A DNA stretch of 63,321 nt, taken from contig JASJCL010000034.1 in NCBI GenBank assembly GCA_030066015.1, positions 1 to 63,321 of the forward strand, given 5' to 3'. Below the pieces are notes generated by a model. The model saw only the letters and a list, made by a program, of their open reading frames with translations. It was not told the origin of the DNA and did not search any database. Source of the DNA: Desulfosarcinaceae bacterium. Its GTDB lineage: Bacteria > Desulfobacterota > Desulfobacteria > Desulfobacterales > Desulfosarcinaceae. A program made the position numbers and the translations under genes. Of this stretch, positions 44,786-54,142 are shown in pieces (positions within the stretch are counted from its first letter, which is position 1; the number at the start of each line of letters is the position of its first letter).

Positions 44786-46087
44786 ATGTCTCCCACGCTG
44801 ATCGGTATCATTGGCCTGACCGCCCTCTTCACGCTCATCTTCACCCGGATGCCGGTGGGGTTCCTCATGGCCCTCATCGGTTTTCTGGGCTTCGGCACCA
44901 TCGTGAGCTTCGAAGCGGCGCTCAATCTCCTTGCCAAGGACATCTTCGATGTCTTCGGCGCCTACAATTTTACCGTCATCCCGCTCTTCATCCTCATGGG
45001 CCAGGTCGCCTACCATTCGGGTATCAGCAGCCGTCTCTTCAGCGTGGCGTACAAATTTATCGGCCACTGGCCCGGCGGCATGGCCATTGCGACGATCGGC
45101 GCCTGTGCCGGCTTTTCGGCCATCTGCGGCTCGACCAATGCCACCGCAGCGACCATGGCGGCCGTAACCCTCCCCGAAATGAAGCGTTACGGCTACAAGG
45201 ACAGCCTGGCCACCGGAGTCGTGGCCGCTGGCGGCAGCCTGGGCATTCTGGTGCCCCCAAGTGTGATCTTCATCATTTACGGCATCATGACGGAGCAGTC
45301 CATCGGCAAGCTCTTCATGGCCGGCATCCTTCCGGGCATATTATTGTCGCTCCTCTTTGCCCTCACCGTGGTGGTGGTTACCCTTCTGCGGCCTCACCTG
45401 GCACCCCGCGGACCCCGCAGCTCCTGGTCAGAGCGCCTCCACTCCTTAACCGGCCTCATCGAGACCCTGCTGCTTTTCATCCTCGTGATGGGTGGCCTTT
45501 TCGTCGGGCTCTTTACGCCCACCGAAGCCGGCGCCGTCGGCGCATTCGGCACCCTGATGGTGTCGGTGGCACGCCGCAACTTGAGCCTGGAGGGGTTTGT
45601 TCAGGCGCTCTTCGAGACGACACGTATCTCCTGTATGGTGCTCGTGATTGTGGCCGGTGCCACCATTTTCGGCCATTTTCTGGCCATCACACGCATCCCC
45701 TTCGACATCGCCGCCTGGGTGGCGGGCTTCGAACTGCCGGCGGCCGTCATCATGTCTCTCATCATCCTGGTGTATCTCATTGGCGGCTGTTTCATCGACG
45801 CACTGGCTCTGATCATGCTCACCGTGCCCATCTTCTATCCGGTGGTGCAATCCCTGGGCTTTAATCCCCTCTGGTTCGGCGTGGTCATTGTGCTGATCAC
45901 GCAGGTGGGCGTCATCACCCCGCCGGTGGGCGTCAACGTATATGTGGTCAGTGGGGTCGCCCGCGACATCCCCCTGCAGGTCATCTTCAAAGGCGTTCTT
46001 CCGCTGCTGGCCGCTCTGATTCTGGGCACCTTGCTGATGATCCCCTTTCCCCAGTTGGCGCTCTATTTGCCGGGCTTGATGCGGTAG
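44786..46087 (+). CDS. dctM: TRAP transporter large permease (DctM family)
   Basis: 433 residues, typical length, with about 12 hydrophobic segments. Family motifs: TRMPVGFLMALIGFLGFG at the N-terminus, the FNATAATMAAVTLPEM-like CGSTNATAATMAA loop, GGSLGILVPPSVIFIIYG, FTPTEAGAVGAFG, and LITQVGVITPPVGVNVYV near the end. These hold the sodium and substrate sites. Third gene of the dctPQM operon. Confidence 0.93.
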   Translation: MSPTLIGIIGLTALFTLIFTRMPVGFLMALIGFLGFGTIVSFEAALNLLAKDIFDVFGAYNFTVIPLFILMGQVAYHSGISSRLFSVAYKFIGHWPGGMAIATIGACAGFSAICGSTNATAATMAAVTLPEMKRYGYKDSLATGVVAAGGSLGILVPPSVIFIIYGIMTEQSIGKLFMAGILPGILLSLLFALTVVVVTLLRPHLAPRGPRSSWSERLHSLTGLIETLLLFILVMGGLFVGLFTPTEAGAVGAFGTLMVSVARRNLSLEGFVQALFETTRISCMVLVIVAGATIFGHFLAITRIPFDIAAWVAGFELPAAVIMSLIILVYLIGGCFIDALALIMLTVPIFYPVVQSLGFNPLWFGVVIVLITQVGVITPPVGVNVYVVSGVARDIPLQVIFKGVLPLLAALILGTLLMIPFPQLALYLPGLMR

Positions 46088-46370
46088 CGCCGCGACCCTT
46101 TCTGCGGCAACCCTTCGATCCGCGGGACGCGTTTGGGGCCCGCACCGGCGACACCGCTTGACTTGGTTCTGCGGCATTGCTAATACCTCCGGGATCACCC
46201 ACTCATCTCATCCTTCACCAGTTCGATCCAGGGGCGCATTGTCGGCGAAGGGCTGTCGCCGTCGGTTGCCGAGCGGCCCCGGATTGGACGACCACCTCGC
46301 GCTTGCCACGCCAGACAAACGGACAAGCGTATACTGACTGCTCAAAGAGAAGAGAGGAGTATTGGACATT

Positions 46371-46976
46371 ATGAAAAGAACGCTGATCATTCTGGGCACC
46401 ACCCTGCTGGTCCTGTCACTGGCGGTCATGGCGGGCGCGGAATCCTACCGAGTGGAACTGCACGCCGGCGGTTCCAGCATCCACGCCGGAATGGATGCCA
46501 AGTACTATGTCAACCGCGGATACATGAAGATAGGTGGGGACTTGGTCTACAGCGACGATGACGATGAAAAATACACGATCGGCGATGTCCGTTTCTTGGT
46601 GGGCAGCGAAACCCTCTACCCCGGTCTGGAAGTGGAGTTGGGCTTCAAGGGCCTTGTGGGCAAGGCCGAGGATGAGGGCGACGACGCCGAGGTGGCCGGT
46701 CTCGGCTTCATGGGCGCTGTCGCCTACAAGCTGCCGGAGTACATCGCACCCATCCCCATCGAAGTGTGGCTCAATATGACCGGAGCTCCGGAACCGCTCT
46801 CCTTCGCCGATCTGGAATCGTATTTCGACTTCAAGACCGGCGTGAGTTTCTACATCGTGGAGAGCGCGGCGGCCGTTGTGAGCTATCGCTACCACTCATT
46901 TGAGGTGGAGGAGAATGGCGATGACTACGATATCCGGGACGATACCTTCACGGTGGGGCTACAGATCAACTTTTAG
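46371..46976 (+). CDS. YfaZ-like outer-membrane beta-barrel protein
   Basis: 201 residues. Signal peptide with core LIILGTTLLVLSLAVMAGA, cut near AGA^ES. The mature part alternates hydrophobic/polar residues in barrel-like strands (YMKIGGDLVYSDDDDEKYTIG, LEVELGFKGLVGK) and ends in aromatic VGLQINF, the C-terminal Phe typical of outer-membrane barrels. The overall pattern is like YfaZ family proteins of unknown role. ATG 46371 chosen (GAGGAG is 11 bases upstream); a TTG nine bases earlier is too close to the site. Follows dctM by 283 bases in which no gene is visible. Confidence 0.72.
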   Translation: MKRTLIILGTTLLVLSLAVMAGAESYRVELHAGGSSIHAGMDAKYYVNRGYMKIGGDLVYSDDDDEKYTIGDVRFLVGSETLYPGLEVELGFKGLVGKAEDEGDDAEVAGLGFMGAVAYKLPEYIAPIPIEVWLNMTGAPEPLSFADLESYFDFKTGVSFYIVESAAAVVSYRYHSFEVEENGDDYDIRDDTFTVGLQINF

Positions 46977-46986
46977 CGGCATCGGC

Positions 46987-47026
46987 GGGTAGCAGCGGCG
47001 ACGCATGAACCGCCGCCGCCATACCC
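46987..47026. terminator. Hairpin between convergent yfaZ-like gene and hypothetical gene
   Basis: GGGTA (46987-46991) pairs with TACCC (47022-47026), and GCGGCG with CGCCGC inside, with small mismatches. It occupies almost the whole 54-base gap between two convergent genes, as a bidirectional terminator would. Confidence 0.5.
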
Positions 47027-47030
47027 ATGA

Positions 47031-47408
47031 CTAGCCAAAATCGGGGTCGGGATAGTGATCCATTGCCCGGGTGACGATGGCCACCACCTGGGGGTCGAGG
47101 TCACCGCTAACCGCCGTGAAGCGCTTCCGCACCAAGGCCGCGTCGAACTCTCCGTCGGGAAGCAGGATGGGCGTCATTTTGTGGCGATCGGGGCGGCCCT
47201 CTCCCTGATCGATGCGGTTGTGACTGAAGCCCTCACCTTTCAACCAGGTGAGGGCTTTTTCGTCGGGCCAGGCCCGGTAGCAAAGCTGAAAGCCGATGAT
47301 TTCACCCTGGGCGGCGTACCACACAATCAGGTCGAAGCGCTCGTCGCTGAACCAGCGGCGGTATGGTTCGCCGGCGATCTGGCGGGTCGGCGAAATCTCT
47401 TTCAGCAT
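47031..47408 (-). CDS. Conserved hypothetical protein
   Basis: 125 residues without signal or membrane segment. The N-terminal half looks like a small beta sheet (RRWFSDERFDLIVWYAAQGEIIGFQLCYR), followed by a charged middle (HNRIDQGEGRPDRHKMTP) and a helical end. No catalytic motif recognised. It lies 182 bases downstream of gpt on the same strand and may be cotranscribed with it. Confidence 0.65.
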   Translation of the reverse strand: MLKEISPTRQIAGEPYRRWFSDERFDLIVWYAAQGEIIGFQLCYRAWPDEKALTWLKGEGFSHNRIDQGEGRPDRHKMTPILLPDGEFDAALVRKRFTAVSGDLDPQVVAIVTRAMDHYPDPDFG

Positions 47409-47590
47409 GGATCAACCTCGATTTCGGACATGCGAGCGCGGGTGGGCATTCGTGCCGGACCGGCATTGGCCATGAACGCAAGGATGGTGGCCGTCGAGAC
47501 GATCATTGCCCCACAGACCGCCTTGCTCAGAAACGGCTTTGATGGACCGCTGCGGCTGTCGCTCAGTGGCGGCGTGATTCCCGCGTCAGC

Positions 47591-48085
47591 TCAATCGCCG
47601 CTCTGGCGCAGATCGGCGATGGGTTCGACAAATTTGGACTCAGAATCCCAGGGGAACAAAATCCAGGTGTCCTGACTGACCTCGGTAATGAAGGTGTCCA
47701 CCAGGGGACGCCCCGCCGGCTTGGCATAGATGGTGGCGAAGTGGGCCTTGGGCAGCATTTCGCGCACCACCTGGGCAGTTTTGCCCGTGTCCACCAGATC
47801 GTCGATGAGGAGCCAGCCAGCGCCATCCCCTTCGACGCCCTTGAGCACCTGGGCATCCCCCTGGTCCCGCCCGCTGTAGCTCATGACGCAAACTGTCTCC
47901 ACCAGGCGGATCTCCAACTCACGGGCGATGATGGCCGCCGGCACGAGCCCGCCGCGGGTAATGGCGACAATTCCCTTCCAGGCGCCGTCGCCAACCAGGC
48001 GCCAGGAGAGGGCTTTCGCGTCACGGTGAAGCTGTTCCCAGGAGATGGGGTAGGTCTTGATATAGCGCTCTTTGGATCCAGGCAT
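47591..48085 (-). CDS. gpt: Xanthine-guanine phosphoribosyltransferase
   Basis: Salvages guanine, xanthine or hypoxanthine with PRPP. 164 residues from ATG 48085, which is six bases after AAGAAGG; the ATG two codons earlier lies inside that spacing. Motifs: [17 protein letters not shown], the [22 protein letters not shown] pattern in parts, the PRPP-binding loop [14 protein letters not shown], and a C-terminal WILFPWD that stacks on the purine. The 144-base gap from the ADH gene makes cotranscription with the aldehyde unit possible but uncertain. Confidence 0.9.
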   Translation of the reverse strand: MPGSKERYIKTYPISWEQLHRDAKALSWRLVGDGAWKGIVAITRGGLVPAAIIARELEIRLVETVCVMSYSGRDQGDAQVLKGVEGDGAGWLLIDDLVDTGKTAQVVREMLPKAHFATIYAKPAGRPLVDTFITEVSQDTWILFPWDSESKFVEPIADLRQSGD

Positions 48086-48235
48086 CGGCATCCTTCTTTA
48101 GAAGTGTGGGTTAGAGAGGACCGCCGTCCGTCCATCCGGTGCCGGCGAGGTGGCCGCCAGCGCCTGCTGGTGCGTCGGCCAGAAAGCCCGTTCATCGCAT
48201 CTTTGGGAAGTTATGGTACCGCAATTGATGGGTTT

Positions 48236-49489
48236 TTACAACGGCATCAGGGGGGGCTGGAGAAGGGCCCGCCCTTCCCAGGCTGCGCTGAGGATCTTGA
48301 GCATATCGTCCCTATCCATCGCTTCCGGATTGAAGATCTGCGAGGCGTCACTCATGGCCGCGTCGGCGATTTCGTCCACAAGCGTCTGGGGCACCCAGGT
48401 GGTGCCGTCACTCTTTGTGAGTTCCCCGAAACAGCGCGGATGGCGACCGCCGGTGGCCTCGTGGAGCGCCTGGTTGAGCCGGTGGACGCTTTCGATCACT
48501 TTGTAGGCGTGGGCGTAGGCGGGAGTGGCGGCATAAACCTCTGCCCCGGCCAGGGGCAACAACAGCTCTCCCAGCGCCTCGGCGGTTTTGGGCAGATTGT
48601 AGGCCAGGCCGTAGGGCAGGAGGATTGCCATGCAGATGCCGTGGGGGACGCCGCAGACGGCCCCCACGGCATGGCCAATGGTGTGCACGTTACCCACCAT
48701 GGAGTTGGCGAAGGCAGTCCCCGCCAGAGTGGCGGCCATGGCCAGCGCCAGACGTCCCGGTTTATGATCCGGCTCACGGAGGACACGAAGGAGGTTCTCG
48801 CTGATAAGCCGGACCGCCGTACTGGCATGGGTGTCGCTCAGGGGATTTTTGCCCAGACAGGTGTAGGCTTCCATGGCGTGTGCCAACGCATCCATGGCAG
48901 TGGCGGCGGTGATGTGCCCCGGCAGGGTGAGGGTCATGCGTGGGTCCAGAATGGCGGCGTCCGGCAGCAGGAACTGGGAGCTGAAAGCCAATTTGCGCTG
49001 GGCGGCATGGTCCTTCACGACGGCGATGGGGGTCACCTCGGAGCCCGTTCCAGCGGTGGTGGGGATGGCGATCATGGGCTTCAGCGGGCGCTGAAGTTTT
49101 CCATGCCCGCAGAATTGGCGCAGATCGGCATCGCCGTTCCCCTCCGAGACGAGAATGTTCACCGCTTTGGCCGTATCCAGAACCGAGCCGCCGCCGACCG
49201 CTATGAGGGCTTGACACCCTGCCTGCTGGTAGGCGAGCGCCAAGGTGCCGACCATCTTGAGGTCCGAATCCGGCGGAATGTCGTCCACTACGGCCCCGAT
49301 TTCCAACTGATCCTTGAGCAATCCGGTCACCATTCCCAGCAGACCGGCACGGTTGACCCCGGTGTCACTGAGCACCATCACTCGCCGGGCGTCCAACCGA
49401 ATCAGCAGCGCTGGGATCGTCTCGATGGCCGCTGTTCCGGCGATGACGGGAACTGGATTCAGGAATTCATAGTAGCTCGGCAGGTCCAT
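48236..49489 (-). CDS. Iron-dependent alcohol dehydrogenase
   Basis: Group III NAD(P)-dependent alcohol dehydrogenase, 417 residues. ATG 49489 has AGAGGAG upstream; the open frame extends 16 codons more without family similarity. Motifs: NAD-binding GGGSVLDTAKA, AIPTTAGTGSEVTPIAV, and all four metal ligands: Asp and His in AMDALAHAMEAY, His in NVHTIGHAVGA, and His in VPHGICMAI. Overlaps the preceding degenerate paralogue by 23 bases, so the two are translated together. With AOR two genes upstream, it probably reduces the aldehyde formed by AOR (or the reverse) in acid-aldehyde-alcohol exchange. Confidence 0.92.
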   Translation of the reverse strand: MDLPSYYEFLNPVPVIAGTAAIETIPALLIRLDARRVMVLSDTGVNRAGLLGMVTGLLKDQLEIGAVVDDIPPDSDLKMVGTLALAYQQAGCQALIAVGGGSVLDTAKAVNILVSEGNGDADLRQFCGHGKLQRPLKPMIAIPTTAGTGSEVTPIAVVKDHAAQRKLAFSSQFLLPDAAILDPRMTLTLPGHITAATAMDALAHAMEAYTCLGKNPLSDTHASTAVRLISENLLRVLREPDHKPGRLALAMAATLAGTAFANSMVGNVHTIGHAVGAVCGVPHGICMAILLPYGLAYNLPKTAEALGELLLPLAGAEVYAATPAYAHAYKVIESVHRLNQALHEATGGRHPRCFGELTKSDGTTWVPQTLVDEIADAAMSDASQIFNPEAMDRDDMLKILSAAWEGRALLQPPLMPL

Positions 49490-50792
49490 CCTGGGCTCCT
49501 CTGGCAACGTTAAGACGAGGGGCGGTGCTATCTCCATCTGCGGTGGGATTGGCCTCCCCCGTCGACAGCGCTTGCAAGCGATGGGGCGCCACCAGGCTCC
49601 AGCTCTGCTCTAATATTTCCTGAGCACGGCGGCTATCCTCTGGAACGGCGGATTGGGCGACGGCCGCCAACGTGTCGTGGTCCAACCCGGTATTCTGAAG
49701 TCCAGCTGGGATCGGGCTGGGCCAATTTTCCTGGAGCGCCTGCCACCCCTCGCGTAGCAAATTGACGCATCGCGGCCGACGCAGATCCAGCGTGGTCAGA
49801 CTGTAGAGCTCTGCGTCGCCCAAGAGGTGCAGCATCTCGGCGGCGAGACGTGGTTCACCCGCCAGGCGGAGATCGACCGTCGCGGGCAAACAGAGCGCCA
49901 TGCAGATCCCGGCTCCCAGACCAACGTGGGTGGACAAGGTTTTTCCCAAGCGGTGGGCGAATCCTGGCGGGTGCATATCGCGGGCACAGTCAGCCCACAC
50001 GGCAGCATTTGTGAGGACCAGCAAGCGGCGGGACGCGGGCGCCTCGAGCCCCTCTGGCGTCAGCGTCCCGATGATGGCCTTCACCGCTGCCTCTGCATAG
50101 GTGGCGGCGAACGGATTGTCACCGCAGTTCAGGCAGACCTCGATGCCGTTGACGAAGGTGATCAGGACGTTATCCAGCAATCTGTCCCGGTTGCCAGGGT
50201 TCAGCAGACGTTCATCCACACAGGCGACCTGAGGTCTCAACGACACATGGCGCACGCTCTGATCGGCGTAGTCGATGAGGCCGCTCAGCTCATCTCCCGC
50301 GCCTGGTGCGGTGGGCAGCCAGAATAGCGGAAGCTGGGTGTTGCCTTCCATCGTCTCAGGATCCGGCAGTTGCCGGCTGTCTGCCGCGGCAGTCCGATTC
50401 GAGTCAGCTTCCTGGTTTTGGCGGGCGGCCATCTGGCCGGCGAACAGGCGGAGCGCTTTGGCTTGGTGCAACAAGCTGCCCCGACCCAGCGCCAGAAGGG
50501 CATCGCAGCCGGCATCACAGAAGTGGCCGGCCAGCGCCCGGATGTTGTCGAGCGTTGTTTCAGGTGAGAGTCGGTCGTACACCACCAGGGTCATGCCGCT
50601 GTCCCGCAAGGCGTTCACCAGCCGTCGCAGCCGTCCACGGAAGCCGGATTCTCGCTGGGTTACCACCATGGGCCGCACGGCATCACGGCATCCCATCTCC
50701 ACCGGCAGGTGTTCCAGCGCCTTGGCACCGCTGATAATTTTAATGGGATTGTAGAAGCGGAGCAGGTGACCTGGAGGCACTTGGCCGAACAT
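49467..50792 (-). CDS. Degenerate iron-alcohol-dehydrogenase-like protein, metal ligands lost
   Basis: 441 residues, recognisably of the Fe-ADH fold (NPIKIISGAKALEHLP start; GICMALCLPA; GLDHDTLAAVA) but with lost motifs. Aligned with the neighbour, GGGSVLD has become GRGSLLH and TAGTGSE has become APGAGDE. The metal Asp is Ile, the first His is Asn, and the VPHG His is Ala; only the His of the HTIG motif remains. There is also an insertion near residues 120-150 (RQNQEADSNRTAAADSRQ). The frame is intact, so it is not a simple pseudogene; it may be a structural or regulatory partner of the active ADH. Located between AOR and ADH. Confidence 0.8.
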   Translation of the reverse strand: MFGQVPPGHLLRFYNPIKIISGAKALEHLPVEMGCRDAVRPMVVTQRESGFRGRLRRLVNALRDSGMTLVVYDRLSPETTLDNIRALAGHFCDAGCDALLALGRGSLLHQAKALRLFAGQMAARQNQEADSNRTAAADSRQLPDPETMEGNTQLPLFWLPTAPGAGDELSGLIDYADQSVRHVSLRPQVACVDERLLNPGNRDRLLDNVLITFVNGIEVCLNCGDNPFAATYAEAAVKAIIGTLTPEGLEAPASRRLLVLTNAAVWADCARDMHPPGFAHRLGKTLSTHVGLGAGICMALCLPATVDLRLAGEPRLAAEMLHLLGDAELYSLTTLDLRRPRCVNLLREGWQALQENWPSPIPAGLQNTGLDHDTLAAVAQSAVPEDSRRAQEILEQSWSLVAPHRLQALSTGEANPTADGDSTAPRLNVARGAQDGPAELL

Positions 50793-50889
50793 GGCGCATT
50801 TCCTTTTTCAGAGCACGTTCCACGGAACGTCGATATGGCCGGCGGCTGCCGTGTGGCCTTCCTTCAGCACGTTGGGACAGAATCCCGGA

Positions 50890-53343
50890 TCATCCGCCGA
50901 TCAGGGCCCTGATGTAAAGCCGCAGGCGTTTGACGACGCCGGGTCGCGCGCTGCCGGCGGGGACCCGCTTGACGGCCAAGCGAGCAATCCTTCGCGGCAG
51001 CAGGAGGATCTCGACCCGATCAAGAATGCGGACCACATTCATGGCGGCAGAGAGGCCTCCGTCCACCACAATGCGGTTGTGGGCGAAACTCGTGGCCGTC
51101 GATTCCCGAAAGGTGAAGAGCAATATGGCGGCCGCACTGTGTTTGATCTGCAGATCGAGATCCACCGCCATACCGTTGAAGACGTCACCGAGATAGCGGG
51201 GCCGGCCATCCGCATCCTTGCTCACCACCAGGCAGGGCCCCCCTGGGAGCACCCGCAGGGCGAAGGTGAAGCCCTCCTCCAACGCATCGAACTCGGCTTG
51301 GACGGCGGCATCCACCCGGGCCGCCGCGACCACTGCCCGCCCCATGAACCAGAACATGAGCTGTAGGTAAAGGTTTCTGATGAGCCGCCGGCGGGGAGAG
51401 ATACCGCGCAATCCGGCGACCTTGGGCACCGGCAGATCGATCTGGAGATCTTCCGTGTGCCCGTCCCTCCGCCGCCGACCGCTCAGGATGCCCAGGCGCT
51501 GAAGCGTTTTGCCCTGGGGGATGCCATCCACGTCATAGCCCCGCAGGCGATAGTACTGATCGAGCATGGGCGTCAACGGCACTTTGCGCTCGGCGCTGTC
51601 CCCCCGGCGGGATTCCGCCGTTAGCCGGGCGGGCAGTCCATCATCCGCTCGGCTGATCCCTTCGCGGGTGTTCATCAGGCGCTCCAGGGTCACGATGCGG
51701 CGGCCCGCCGCCAGCAGTTTGGACTGGGTGATGGGCAGGCCGGTGATGCTTCGGTAGAGCTGAGCGTAGAGACGCACGTCGATGAGGCGGGTGGCGATAA
51801 TGGGCAGGTACTGCATGATGAATTTGAGCAGGCCCTTGGGAGTGTATTTGATAATGGGCGTTTCGAGAATATAGGCGTAAGCGGTGAACTGGCACGTCAC
51901 CAAGCCGTTGATGGCGGCATTGAGGTCTTCGAAGAAGCGGACGAAGCGGGCTTTGGCGCGGGTGGTGTACGGGTTGAGGAGTCCGAAGCACACCTCCAGG
52001 CTGAAGGTGGCCGCCGAAAGGTGGCAGGCACCCCGGTTGGCCACGGCATAGCCCAGTCCCTGCCCCCAGGCGCCGCGGGGGTCATATGCCGCCATCTCCA
52101 GGCCCTTGACCTGAATGGCGAATTCCGCTCCGCCGTAAGTTTGAGAGAGGCTGCGGGTGCCTGCGGCCATTTCATTGCCGAAGCCTTCGCGGAAGGCCAT
52201 GGATTCGATGGCGTCACCGATGCCATCGGGTTTGCCGAAGCTCAGCTCGGTGTCGATGAGCCCCTTTTCACCCGCCTCCATCACCCAGGAGAGAACGGCG
52301 CCGGTGGAGATGGTATCCAGCCCCAGCTGTCCGCAAAGGGTGTTCCAGCGGCTGATATGGTCGGGATCGAAGATGCCCAGATTGGGGCCCAGCAGCCCGA
52401 TGCTCTCATATTCGGGCACGGCGTGGGTGCTGCCGTCAGGGTGACGGGCTTGGTGACCACAGAGAATGCTGCACGGTTTGCAGGTGTTGTGGCGCGTTTT
52501 GTAGCGCCGCATCATGGCCTGACCGGAAACGTTGAGGGCCTGAGCATGGCGACCGTCGCGGAAATTGCGCACCGGCAGGATACCGCCTTCGTTGCACCAT
52601 TTAACATGGGAACTGGTGCCGTAGGTCCGGTAGGCCTCGGCGGTCTGGGGATTGCGGTTGATGCGTTCGGTTCCCTGTTTGCGGAGCTGTTTAAAGCCCT
52701 CGGGATCCTCCGGTACGATGCGGTAGGCGCCGCCCTCTGCCACGATGGCCTTGAGGCCCTTGGCCCCCATGACGGCCCCCAGCCCCCCGCGGCCGAGAAA
52801 TCGGTGGCCGGAGGCGATATTGGCCAGGGGAACGCGGTTCTCACCGGCCGGACCGATCACCAGGGCCCCGGTGCGCTTGTCGCTGACAAGATGCGCTTGG
52901 CAAGTGTCGGTGTCGGTGCCCCAGAATTTGTCGCCCGATTCGAAGCTGACGGTCTCCGACGTAATCCGCAATATGGTGGGCTGTTCGCACCGGCCGTGAA
53001 TCAAAACACCATCGTAGCCCGCGGTCTTGAGGGCCATGCCGAAGGGGCCCCCGCAAACCGAAGCGACCATGATGCCGGTGAGGGGTGATTTGGCCACCGC
53101 CACAAATCGCGCCGAACAGGGGGCGCCCGTGCCCATGAAAACCCCGGTCATGACGGCAAGAATGTTGGCCGGTCCGAGAGGGTCGGTACCGGGCGCCAGA
53201 CGATCATAGAGCAGCCTGAGGCCGAGCCCCTTGCCCCCCAGATAGTGCAGGCGCAGCCCATCTTCGACAGTGAGGACCGAGTGGCGGCGCTGACTCAGAT
53301 CGATATCGAGGATGCGGTTGCTCGTGCCGACAATCTCTTGCAT
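50890..53343 (-). CDS. Tungsten aldehyde:ferredoxin oxidoreductase with SCP2-like C-terminal extension
   Basis: Oxidises aldehydes to acids (or the reverse) with ferredoxin, using a tungstopterin and a [4Fe-4S] cluster. 817 residues against about 600 for the family. The first 620 are AOR: RILDIDL start, GGKGLGLRLLYD, GPAGENRVPLANI, GRGGLGAVMGAKGLKAIV (pterin binding), cluster cysteines C288-x2-C291-x3-C295, and the fourth, C484, in GLVTCQFTAY. The last about 190 residues contain an SCP2-like stretch (VDLDLQIKHSAAAILL, FAHNRIVVDGGLSAAMNVV), a hydrophobic-ligand fold not expected in AOR. Lies 70 bases after elbB and 97 before the ADH-like gene. Confidence 0.92.
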   Translation of the reverse strand: MQEIVGTSNRILDIDLSQRRHSVLTVEDGLRLHYLGGKGLGLRLLYDRLAPGTDPLGPANILAVMTGVFMGTGAPCSARFVAVAKSPLTGIMVASVCGGPFGMALKTAGYDGVLIHGRCEQPTILRITSETVSFESGDKFWGTDTDTCQAHLVSDKRTGALVIGPAGENRVPLANIASGHRFLGRGGLGAVMGAKGLKAIVAEGGAYRIVPEDPEGFKQLRKQGTERINRNPQTAEAYRTYGTSSHVKWCNEGGILPVRNFRDGRHAQALNVSGQAMMRRYKTRHNTCKPCSILCGHQARHPDGSTHAVPEYESIGLLGPNLGIFDPDHISRWNTLCGQLGLDTISTGAVLSWVMEAGEKGLIDTELSFGKPDGIGDAIESMAFREGFGNEMAAGTRSLSQTYGGAEFAIQVKGLEMAAYDPRGAWGQGLGYAVANRGACHLSAATFSLEVCFGLLNPYTTRAKARFVRFFEDLNAAINGLVTCQFTAYAYILETPIIKYTPKGLLKFIMQYLPIIATRLIDVRLYAQLYRSITGLPITQSKLLAAGRRIVTLERLMNTREGISRADDGLPARLTAESRRGDSAERKVPLTPMLDQYYRLRGYDVDGIPQGKTLQRLGILSGRRRRDGHTEDLQIDLPVPKVAGLRGISPRRRLIRNLYLQLMFWFMGRAVVAAARVDAAVQAEFDALEEGFTFALRVLPGGPCLVVSKDADGRPRYLGDVFNGMAVDLDLQIKHSAAAILLFTFRESTATSFAHNRIVVDGGLSAAMNVVRILDRVEILLLPRRIARLAVKRVPAGSARPGVVKRLRLYIRALIGG

Positions 53344-53413
53344 GCAGGTCCACTCTCAGGCGTGGTCAAATACGCGGCGTGTCGGATCCATACGCTCTCT
53401 CGGCGAACGGGGG

Positions 53414-54070
53414 TCAGCACCAGGCCAACACTTGCACGACCAGTTTTTCGATTCCCTGTGCAATGTCCGAGATCCCGGGACCCAGCATGTAGGCGGGGGT
53501 GGAGACGATCTTGTTGGCCTCATCCACGCAGATCTCTTCCACGGTGCAGTTCACATGCTCGCCCCCCATGGCCGCGATCCCGGCCGCGGTCCCAACGTCG
53601 TTGCCGATGGTTACCCGGGGCGAAGCGGCACCCAGGGTGCGAACGACCACGGCCGGAGCGATGCACATGGCGCCGATGGGTTTTCCCGCGGCATGTATGG
53701 CCGTCAGCAGGCTGTTCACCTGGGGATGCACGCGCGCATCGGGCCCCACCAGAGCGAAGTCACATAGGTTCTTGGCCGCACCAAAACCGCCGGGCAGGAT
53801 GAGGGCGTCCAGCTTTTCGGCCGCGAGCCCATCCAGAGACTGGATCTCCCCGCGGGCGATCCGGGCCGCCTCTACCATTACGTTGCGGGTCGCTGTCTCA
53901 GCCACCTGGGACACGTGATTGATGGCATGGACCTGCTCCATATCCGGTGCCAGGCAAACAACTTCCGCCCCATGGTTGGCCAGGAAGAGGAGGGTCAGGA
54001 CCGCCTCGTGGATCTCGCTGCCGTCATACACGCCGCACCCGGAAAGCAACACGCCGATGTTTTTAGCCAT
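53414..54070 (-). CDS. elbB: Isoprenoid biosynthesis glyoxalase ElbB (DJ-1/PfpI superfamily)
   Basis: 218 residues from ATG 54070 (AAGGAGAG upstream). DJ-1/PfpI fold: NIGVLLSGCGVYDGSEIHEAV start, ALILPGGFGAAKNL, the nucleophile elbow GAMCIAPAVVVR with the conserved Cys, and a C-terminal MLGPGISDIAQGIEKLV. E. coli ElbB has glyoxalase activity in vitro. A detoxifying enzyme for reactive carbonyls fits the aldehyde-metabolising neighbours. Second gene of the leftward unit, 72 bases after the thioesterase gene. Confidence 0.9.
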   Translation of the reverse strand: MAKNIGVLLSGCGVYDGSEIHEAVLTLLFLANHGAEVVCLAPDMEQVHAINHVSQVAETATRNVMVEAARIARGEIQSLDGLAAEKLDALILPGGFGAAKNLCDFALVGPDARVHPQVNSLLTAIHAAGKPIGAMCIAPAVVVRTLGAASPRVTIGNDVGTAAGIAAMGGEHVNCTVEEICVDEANKIVSTPAYMLGPGISDIAQGIEKLVVQVLAWC

Positions 54071-54142
54071 TACACTCTCCTTCCACAACATCCCGTTTTG
54101 GGCGAACCACCGCTCAGGTTCATACCTGCGGTGCTAGTTGTC

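Noticed and set aside
47741-49513. 590-codon plus-strand open frame across gpt and ADH
   Set aside because: Antisense shadow of two genes with intact catalytic motifs; its translation is Gly/His-rich without recognisable domains.
52021-53088. 355-codon plus-strand frame opposite AOR
   Set aside because: Antisense to AOR motifs; no independent support.
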